Below are positions 58,175-64,000 of a stretch of 64,000 bases of DNA, piece by piece. A program made the position numbers and the translations under genes. This DNA comes from Desulfuromonas sp. KJ2020 (lineage in GTDB: Bacteria > Desulfobacterota > Desulfuromonadia > Desulfuromonadales > SZUA-540), in the NCBI RefSeq assembly GCF_024197615.1, contig NZ_JAKUKE010000001.1, forward strand, positions 248,001 to 312,000, given 5' to 3'. How positions within the stretch are numbered: the first letter of the stretch is position 1; each line of letters opens with the position of its first letter. The notes under the pieces are model-generated. The model saw only the letters and a program-made list of their open reading frames with translations, did not search any database and had not been told where the DNA came from.

Positions 58175-60328
58175 ATGCCGTCCTATACAAGTAGCAAAAC
58201 GGAAAATGCTCCCCATCCTGAGGGGAATGGGCAATTTACCGTTCTGCTTGTGGAAGACGACCGGGGCATCCGCAACCTGGCCAAAATTCACCTGGAACGT
58301 CTGGGCTGCCGCCTGCTGCTGGCCGCCTCCGGCCATGAAGCGGTTGACCTTCTGGATGAACACGCCTGCGACCTGATGCTGCTGGACTTCGGCCTGCCCG
58401 ATATGACCGGGCAGCAGCTCCTTGATGAAATTTCTTCTCGACATCCGCACCTCCCCTTCCTGGTCACCACCGGCCACGGCAGTGAAAAAGTCGCTGTGGA
58501 ATTCATGAAGCGCGGCGCCCTCGACTACGTCATCAAGGATGAAAGTTTCTGGAAAAATCTCCCTAAGGCCGTGGAAAGGGCCAGGGATCACCTGGCCATG
58601 GTCCATCGCCTCGAAAGAGCGAAGGAAGCCCTGCGCCAGAGCGAAGAACGCTACCGGGCCCTGACGGAGAACACCAACGACGTCACGCTGATTTTTGACG
58701 ACAACTTCAACGTCCACTACGTCAGCCCCTCGGTAGAGCGGGTGCTGGGCCTCCCCCCCGATGAATTCACCTCTAATGGTCTGACCAAAGCGTTGCACAG
58801 CAGCGACCTGCCTCTTTACAAGCAGGCCGTGGAACAGGCGGCGACGGCGGCCGGCGAAACGGTCAAAATCGACAACTTCCGCCTTCGACACCAGGATTCC
58901 AGCTGGCTCAACATGGAAGGGCAGGTCACCGATCTTCGGCACCTGACCAGCGTCCAGGGACTGGTTCTTAACTGTCGGGACATCACCGACCGTGTGGAAG
59001 CGGAAAACCGCTTGAGAGAAAATCAGGACCGCCTCAAGCACCTGGCCCACCACGACCCCCTGACCAACCTGCCCAACCGCACCCTTTTCAAAGAACGGCT
59101 CAACCAGGCGCTGGCCAAAGCCAGGCGCTCGGGAGAACAGGTGGCCATTGTCTTTCTCGACCTTGACCGTTTTAAAAAAATCAATGACACCCTCGGCCAT
59201 GAAGCCGGCGATCAACTTCTCAAAGATGTGGCGGCCCGCCTGCGTACCTGCATCCGCCAGTCCGATACCGTGGCCCGCCTCGGCGGCGACGAATTTGTCC
59301 TTGTCCTGGAGGAGATCAATCAGCCGGGTCCGGTCATCACCGTCGCCAAAAAGATTCTCAGCGCCCTGGCCCAACCCTTTGTCATCGATGACTATGAACT
59401 CTACATCACCACCAGCATAGGAATCAGCCTCTTCCCCTCCGATGGCGACGAGGCCACGGGCTTGATGAAATGTGCCGATGTGGCCATGTATCGGGTGAAA
59501 CAGCAGGGACGAAACAACTACCAGTTTTATCAGCCGGACATGAACGCCAGGGCCCGGGAGATGCTGTTGATGGAGGGCGCCCTGCGCAAGGCGCTGGACC
59601 ACAACGAACTGGACGTTTTCTATCAGCCCCAGCTTGACCTGGCCACCGGCCAGCTGCTCGGCATGGAGGCCATGCTGCGCTGGATTCACCCCAAGCAGGG
59701 CATTCTCTGTCCACGGGACTTTCTCGCCCTGGCCGAAGAGACTGGTCTCATCGAACCCTATGGCTATTGGGCCATCCAGGAAGCCTGTCGGCAAAACAAG
59801 GAGTGGCAGGACCAGGGATATACGCCGGTTCCCGTCGCCATCAACATTTCGAGGCGCCTCTTTCACAAATCCAACCTCGTTTCCAGAATCAGGGATATCC
59901 TCCTGCAGACGGGCCTTGCTCCCCAATATCTTGAACTGGAGATCACCGAAAGCATGGTCATGGACGATGTGAATCGCATGCAGACCACCATGCAGCAGCT
60001 TGATGACATGGGGGTCAAGCTTACCCTCGATGATTTCGGGTCCGGCTACTCCTGCCTCCGACAGCTGACCCATTTCCCCATCAGCAAGCTGAAGATCGAC
60101 CAGAATTTCATCAAGGATGTTGCCATCAGCCCCCAGGATGCGACGATCACCGCGACCATCATTGCCCTTGGCCGCGGGATGAAGCTCGAGGTTATCGCCG
60201 AAGGGGTCGAGACCCCCGAACAGCTGCGGTTTTTGCGGGACCACCAGTGCCGACAGGCCCAGGGCTTCCTCTTTTGCCACCCGCTTCCCCCCGAACAGCT
60301 CACGAAGTTTCTGGACAAAACCGCCTGA
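58175..60328 (+). CDS. Response regulator with PAS, GGDEF and EAL domains
   Basis: A 717-residue cyclic-di-GMP enzyme. Receiver (about 23-140; acceptor Asp in LMLLDFGLPD), PAS (about 155-275), GGDEF (about 290-445) and EAL (about 460-710). The GGDEF active site LGGDEF is intact, and the RQSD five residues before it is an intact I-site for product inhibition. In EAL the motif reads EAM, and the catalytic set (NISRR, LEITES, DDFGSGYS, KIDQNF, EGVET) is present, so both activities look possible. It is divergent from the sigma-54 activator. No neighbouring kinase. Confidence 0.95.
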   Translation: MPSYTSSKTENAPHPEGNGQFTVLLVEDDRGIRNLAKIHLERLGCRLLLAASGHEAVDLLDEHACDLMLLDFGLPDMTGQQLLDEISSRHPHLPFLVTTGHGSEKVAVEFMKRGALDYVIKDESFWKNLPKAVERARDHLAMVHRLERAKEALRQSEERYRALTENTNDVTLIFDDNFNVHYVSPSVERVLGLPPDEFTSNGLTKALHSSDLPLYKQAVEQAATAAGETVKIDNFRLRHQDSSWLNMEGQVTDLRHLTSVQGLVLNCRDITDRVEAENRLRENQDRLKHLAHHDPLTNLPNRTLFKERLNQALAKARRSGEQVAIVFLDLDRFKKINDTLGHEAGDQLLKDVAARLRTCIRQSDTVARLGGDEFVLVLEEINQPGPVITVAKKILSALAQPFVIDDYELYITTSIGISLFPSDGDEATGLMKCADVAMYRVKQQGRNNYQFYQPDMNARAREMLLMEGALRKALDHNELDVFYQPQLDLATGQLLGMEAMLRWIHPKQGILCPRDFLALAEETGLIEPYGYWAIQEACRQNKEWQDQGYTPVPVAINISRRLFHKSNLVSRIRDILLQTGLAPQYLELEITESMVMDDVNRMQTTMQQLDDMGVKLTLDDFGSGYSCLRQLTHFPISKLKIDQNFIKDVAISPQDATITATIIALGRGMKLEVIAEGVETPEQLRFLRDHQCRQAQGFLFCHPLPPEQLTKFLDKTA

Positions 60329-60351
60329 AACATCCTTCCGCATCTGACGTC

Positions 60352-60381
60352 TTGACAGGAGGTCCGGCCCTGACGTATTAA
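60352..60381 (+). promoter_or_regulatory. btu operon sigma-70 promoter
   Basis: TTGACA (60352-60357), an 18-bp spacer and TATTAA (60376-60381). It starts just before the cobalamin riboswitch. Confidence 0.65.
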
Positions 60382-60399
60382 TGAAGACCTCACAGAAAC

Positions 60400-60556
60400 G
60401 TCCACCGGTGCCCGCCAGGGTGAAAAGGGAAGAGGGGTGCAAATCCCCCGCGGACCCGCCACTGTAAGCGAAGACGAAGGGTTGACAGACCACTGGCCGC
60501 CTGGCCGGGAAGGTAACCCCGAGGATGATTCGCGAGCCAGGAGACCTGCCGACATG
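60400..60556 (+). promoter_or_regulatory. Cobalamin (B12) riboswitch
   Basis: The conserved parts of the B12 aptamer appear in order: GGTGCCCGCCAGGGTGAAAA, GGGAAGAGGGGTGCAAATCC, the B12 box region GCCACTGTAAGC, and GAGCCAGGAGACCTGCC. Adenosylcobalamin binding would shut off the downstream uptake operon through the hairpin at 60622. Confidence 0.96.
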
Positions 60557-60621
60557 GACACACCACATTGACCTCCCCGGGAAACAGGGAGAGTGGAGAT
60601 TAGCGGCGCTTCAAATACGGG

Positions 60622-60659
60622 AAGCCCGCGCACCTATTTAGGGTTGCGCGGGCTTTTTT
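60622..60659 (+). terminator. Riboswitch-associated terminator ahead of btuB
   Basis: AAGCCCGCGCA (60622-60632) and TGCGCGGGCTT (60645-60655) form an 11-bp perfect stem, followed by TTTT. It is the likely OFF state of the cobalamin riboswitch. Confidence 0.9.
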
Positions 60660-60715
60660 GCGTTGAAGCGGTCCCCTTTTCGCCATTTTCGTTCGGGGCA
60701 AAAAGGAGAAATTCG

Positions 60716-62683
60716 ATGAAGAAACACCTGCTCGCCTGCCTCACCTTCGCCTTGCTGCTTCTGTCAGCGGGCACCCCCTTGGCCCAGCCGACCGAAATGG
60801 AGGCGGTGGTGGTCACGGCCACACGCACTGAACAAGCGATCAAAACCGTTCCCGCCAATGTCACCGTCATCGATCAGGAAGCCATTGCCAACTCCAACGC
60901 CCAAAATGTCGTTGAGCTCCTCCGTTCGCAGGAAGGGATCGTGGTCAGGGACCTCCTCGGCAACGGTAAAACAGCCAACGTCGACCTGCGCGGTTTCGGA
61001 GAAACCTCAGCGGCCAACACCCTCGTTCTGGTGGATGGACGGCGCGTCAACGCCATCGATCTCAGCGGCACGGACTGGCTTCAGATCCCCCTGAATCAGA
61101 TTGAACGAATCGAAATCATCCGAGGAACCGGCGGAGTCCTCTATGGCGACAATGCGACCGGCGGGGTGATCAATATCCTCACCAAAGTTCCGGCGGGTGG
61201 ACTGCACGCTTCAGCAGGTATCGAGGTGGGCAGTTATGACTTCAATAAAGAGAAAGTCTCGTTAAGCGCCTCGCAGGAAAGCCTGGCGGTTTCACTGTAC
61301 GCCAGCCGCAGCGACACCGATGGCTACAGGGACAACAATGACCTGCTGGCCAAAGATGTCGGCGGCAAATTCTCTTATTTTGCGACAGACGCTTTGACCC
61401 TGCGTCTCAGCGGCACTTACCACTACGATATCTACGGCATGCCAGGGGCCCTCAATGCCGGGGAGTTGGCGCTTAACCGTCGGGCCGCCAAAAATCCTGA
61501 CGACGAGGCCGAAACGCATGACCGATATCTGCAGGCCGGCCTGGACTTTGAAAGAGCGCATGGCAGCCAGGTCTCGGCAGATGTGTCATTCCGTGACCGG
61601 GACACGGACGCCAATGTGGTGAGCTGGGCCTTTAAAGCCAGCAGTTCGGTCAAAACCTGGGGATTTACCCCGCGGTACACATTAGAAACGGACCTGTTTG
61701 GCTACCCGCATAAATTCATAGCGGGGGCAGACCTTTATCGTTCCCAACTGGAAAACGTATCCTCCTATAGCCTGGCTGACATCGACAAAGATTCTCTGGG
61801 CCTCTACCTTCAGGATGAAATTTACCTGCGGCCCGATTTTATCCTCTCCGCCGGGGTTCGTCAGGAATGGACCGCTTACGATTTCGCGCAGGAGGATCTG
61901 GGTGGTGCCCTCGCTTCCCTTGACGACACCGCATCAGAGAGGAATCATGCCTGGTCCCTCGGATTGACCTATCTCTACAGCGACCATTCCTCCGCCTTTG
62001 TACGCACCAACAAAAGCTTCCGACTGCCTTTGGTCGATGAAATGATCCAGTATGACTACATGGCTGGCTCTATCAGCCTGAACAGCGCCCTGCAGCCTCA
62101 GACCTCTCTGCAATTCGAGGCAGGAATCCGGCATCACTTCGGTGAAGCCTTCGAAGGCAGGGTCACGCTTTTTCAGGCGGATATCAAAAACGAAATTTTT
62201 TACAACCCCATCGACTACTCCAATCAGAATCACCCGGAGACAAGACGGCGCGGCCTGGAATTCGGTGCCGACCTCAAACTGGCCAGGCACATTTCCCTCA
62301 CCGGCAATTACAGTTACACCGAAGCCACCTTTGAAAAAGCCCCCTTCGCCGGGAATGACGTGCCGGCCGTTCCCAGGCACAAAGCCAACATAACGGCCAA
62401 GTTGACCGATATCATACCCGGAACAATTCTCTCAACCACCTATAATTACATGGGTTCGATTTACGCCATAAGCGATCAGGCAAACCTCTATGGCAAAACA
62501 AACAGCTTCCATACCCTGGACGCAAAAGCCTCCTATCGGTGGCAAAGTCTCAAAGCATTTTTCGGTGTCAACAACATCACCAACACCAAATACCATCAGC
62601 ATGTCGTGTCGAACTTTGCGGGTTTGAATTATTATCCGGCCGCGGAACGAAACTGGGTTGCCGGCCTGGAATACGATTTCTGA
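60716..62683 (+). CDS. btuB: TonB-dependent outer-membrane cobalamin receptor (BtuB-like)
   Basis: A 655-residue outer-membrane receptor from the ATG at 60716 with AAAAGGAGA. A signal peptide (to about residue 22, PLAQ) is followed by the TonB box-like MEAVVVTATR. Then come the plug domain (IETVPANVTVI-type start, RGFGETSAANTLVLVDGRRV) and a 22-strand barrel ending in the aromatic C-terminus NWVAGLEYDF. Substrate is assigned from the B12 riboswitch and following btuFC genes; it could also bind other corrinoids. It spends proton-motive force through TonB, encoded elsewhere. Confidence 0.93.
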   Translation: MKKHLLACLTFALLLLSAGTPLAQPTEMEAVVVTATRTEQAIKTVPANVTVIDQEAIANSNAQNVVELLRSQEGIVVRDLLGNGKTANVDLRGFGETSAANTLVLVDGRRVNAIDLSGTDWLQIPLNQIERIEIIRGTGGVLYGDNATGGVINILTKVPAGGLHASAGIEVGSYDFNKEKVSLSASQESLAVSLYASRSDTDGYRDNNDLLAKDVGGKFSYFATDALTLRLSGTYHYDIYGMPGALNAGELALNRRAAKNPDDEAETHDRYLQAGLDFERAHGSQVSADVSFRDRDTDANVVSWAFKASSSVKTWGFTPRYTLETDLFGYPHKFIAGADLYRSQLENVSSYSLADIDKDSLGLYLQDEIYLRPDFILSAGVRQEWTAYDFAQEDLGGALASLDDTASERNHAWSLGLTYLYSDHSSAFVRTNKSFRLPLVDEMIQYDYMAGSISLNSALQPQTSLQFEAGIRHHFGEAFEGRVTLFQADIKNEIFYNPIDYSNQNHPETRRRGLEFGADLKLARHISLTGNYSYTEATFEKAPFAGNDVPAVPRHKANITAKLTDIIPGTILSTTYNYMGSIYAISDQANLYGKTNSFHTLDAKASYRWQSLKAFFGVNNITNTKYHQHVVSNFAGLNYYPAAERNWVAGLEYDF

Positions 62684-62748
62684 GGACGCGACTTTGACAG
62701 CCCGGCCCTTTTTTGCCATAGTCCAGGCTAATCAGCCCTAACCAGGTC

Positions 62749-62796
62749 GGGGGATGCCATCCAGCGCATTGCAGCAGTGGCATCCCCCGCCTTTTC
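62749..62796 (+). terminator. Hairpin between btuB and btuF
   Basis: GGGGGATGCCA (62749-62759) and TGGCATCCCCC (62778-62788) form an 11-bp perfect stem with a long loop, followed by GCCTTTTCTC. It may be a partial terminator that lowers btuF relative to btuB. Confidence 0.6.
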
Positions 62797-62813
62797 TCTT
62801 GGAAGCGGTCCCT

Positions 62814-63713
62814 ATGACCCAGCGTCTTCTACCTTTTTTTCTCGTCTTTTTGCTGTGGGCGAGCCCCGCGGTGAGCGCCACCTGGACGGACGCCGTCGGC
62901 CGCACGGTGCAGGTGCCTGACCATCCGCAGCGTCTGGTCTCCCTGGTGCCGAGCCTCACGGAGATTCTCTTTGCCCTGAATCTGGGCGACAGGCTGGTCG
63001 GGGCGACCCAGTTCTGCACTTACCCTCCCGCCGCCGCCCAGGTGCCGCGCGTCGGCAACTACCTGCAGCCGAGTCTGGAAGCCATCGTCGCCAGCAAACC
63101 CGATCTGGTCTTCGCCTCCGCCGACATGGCGGCCCCGGCCCTGGTGGCGCAGCTGGACAAGATGGGGATTGCCACTTTCGTCGTCGCCCCCCGCGATCTG
63201 GATTCCACCATCGCCACCATTCGCACCATCGGGTCGGTCCTCGGAGAGGCCGCCACGGCCGACCGTCTGGCCCGCGATATGGAAGAAGCTTTCTGCCGTA
63301 TTCGTGGGGCCACCGAAAAGCTACCCCGGCCTCGCGTCTTGCTGGCGATTATGGTCAATCCCCTGACGGTAGCCGGTCCCAACACGCTGGGGCACCATCT
63401 GATTGAAACAGCCAGGGGGATCAATGTCGTGCCGGATGGACCCGGCCGCTATCCGACCTGGAGCATGGAAGCCGTGCTGGCCGCCGATCCCGATGTCATC
63501 ATCGTCTCCCCCAACCCCGGCGAGGCCAACCCGGCTGCCCACTTCGCCACCTGGCCGCAACTGCGAGCCGTCAAGGAGAATCGCGTGGTCACCATCCCCG
63601 ACCCGGACTGGGTCTACCGGCCAGGCCCCCGCCTGGTGCTGGGTCTCGAGGCGATCGCCCGCGCCCTTCACGGCAGCGGACTGCGGCTAGAGGATGCCTC
63701 ATGCGCGCCCTGA
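62814..63713 (+). CDS. btuF: Periplasmic cobalamin-binding protein (BtuF-like)
   Basis: A 299-residue substrate-binding protein of the helical-backbone metal/siderophore/B12 class from the ATG at 62814. The signal peptide (about 1-20) ends in AVSA. Family features are RLVSLVPSLTEILFAL and VGNYLQPSLEAIVASKPDLV, plus the C-terminal PGPRLVLGLEAIA. It hands cobalamin to the BtuCD importer; the permease gene overlaps its end by 13 bases. Fe-siderophore binding is an alternative but the B12 riboswitch argues against it. Confidence 0.92.
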   Translation: MTQRLLPFFLVFLLWASPAVSATWTDAVGRTVQVPDHPQRLVSLVPSLTEILFALNLGDRLVGATQFCTYPPAAAQVPRVGNYLQPSLEAIVASKPDLVFASADMAAPALVAQLDKMGIATFVVAPRDLDSTIATIRTIGSVLGEAATADRLARDMEEAFCRIRGATEKLPRPRVLLAIMVNPLTVAGPNTLGHHLIETARGINVVPDGPGRYPTWSMEAVLAADPDVIIVSPNPGEANPAAHFATWPQLRAVKENRVVTIPDPDWVYRPGPRLVLGLEAIARALHGSGLRLEDASCAP

Positions 63714-64000
63714 CGACACCCTTCCGGAGCCCGGCCTGGCTGCTCATCCTCACCGGCTGTCTGCTTCTCGCCTTCGGCTTTTCTCTATGGGCAGGTCCCC
63801 TGCGCATTCCCTTTACCGACATCCTCGCCGTCTTTTTCGGCACGGAAACCGACGCGGCCCAGTCTACCGTCGTACTGAAGATTCGACTCCCCCGGGCCGT
63901 GCTGGCCGCGCTGGTCGGCGCGTCGCTCGGCTCGGCCGGCTGTGCTTTTCAGGCGGTACTGCGCAATCCGCTGGCCGATCCGTACGTGCTGGGGGTCTCG
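63701..64000 (+). CDS. btuC: Cobalamin ABC permease (BtuC-like), truncated by window end
   Basis: The ATG at 63701 opens a frame to the window edge (100 codons). The first membrane helix (WLLILTGCLLLAFGFSLW) and the motif RLPRAVLAALVGASLGSAGC followed by FQAVLRNPLADPYVLGVS match the FecCD/BtuC permease family. Overlap with btuF shows translational coupling. The ATPase gene btuD presumably follows outside the window. Confidence 0.93.
   Translation, partial: MRALTTPFRSPAWLLILTGCLLLAFGFSLWAGPLRIPFTDILAVFFGTETDAAQSTVVLKIRLPRAVLAALVGASLGSAGCAFQAVLRNPLADPYVLGVS

Overview
The window looks like chromosomal DNA of a GC-rich, anaerobic, metal- or sulfur-respiring deltaproteobacterium of the Desulfuromonadales/Geobacter type. 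The pointers are a periplasmic triheme c7-type cytochrome, a chemoreceptor carrying a CXXCH haem motif and a hemerythrin domain, several sigma-54 activators with sigma-54-like promoters, multi-domain PAS/GAF kinases, a lactate racemase with an FAD/Fe-S lactate or glycolate dehydrogenase pair, a selenouridine tRNA enzyme and a B12 uptake operon. The genus is inferred from gene content only.

Layout. 1-1182: 3'-truncated mnmH, then initiator tRNA-fMet with its own promoter and terminator. 1214-15435 (minus strand): a sensory island of four different methyl-accepting chemotaxis proteins, one CheW, a small Cys-rich protein, and a sigma-54 response regulator overlapping its hybrid kinase; no CheA, CheY, CheR or CheB gene lies here. 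15605-19768: ferredoxin, rsmE, small zinc-ribbon proteins, a DUF1207-type outer-membrane protein, a DsrE-like protein and a YkgJ-type protein. 19857-25505 (minus): Mrp ATPase, tRNA-Ala(CGC), GAF histidine kinase, DksA-type factor, PH-like membrane protein, radA. 25672-32679 (plus): SSS symporter, larA, glcD/glcF-like pair, triheme cytochrome and a PP-loop/NFACT-R tRNA thiolation-type protein.

32777-35173 is a complete-looking group II intron (minus strand) with RT-HNH protein, 34-nt domain V and GUGCG 5' end, next to about 660 bases of AT-richer, hairpin-rich DNA without a convincing gene. Then come groES-groEL under an unusually long CIRCE operator; a ZTP (pfl) riboswitch with terminator ahead of a class V aminotransferase; a lipoprotein; the glmU-glmS-ClC-uvrD operon; and a plus-strand group (coiled-coil protein, patatin, B12-binding radical SAM).

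51246-57987 (minus) holds a thioredoxin-like protein, a MshEN-REC regulator, clpB, two hsp20 genes and a sigma-54 enhancer-binding protein (EBP). Between the EBP gene and the first hsp20 gene are a sigma-54-like promoter and two palindromic sites 33 bp apart. This is the most coherent unusual regulatory unit in the window: a small-heat-shock/ClpB module apparently driven by sigma-54 and a dedicated, receiver-less EBP. The window closes (58175-64000) with a REC-PAS-GGDEF-EAL protein and a cobalamin-riboswitch-controlled btuB-btuF-btuC operon that runs off the end.
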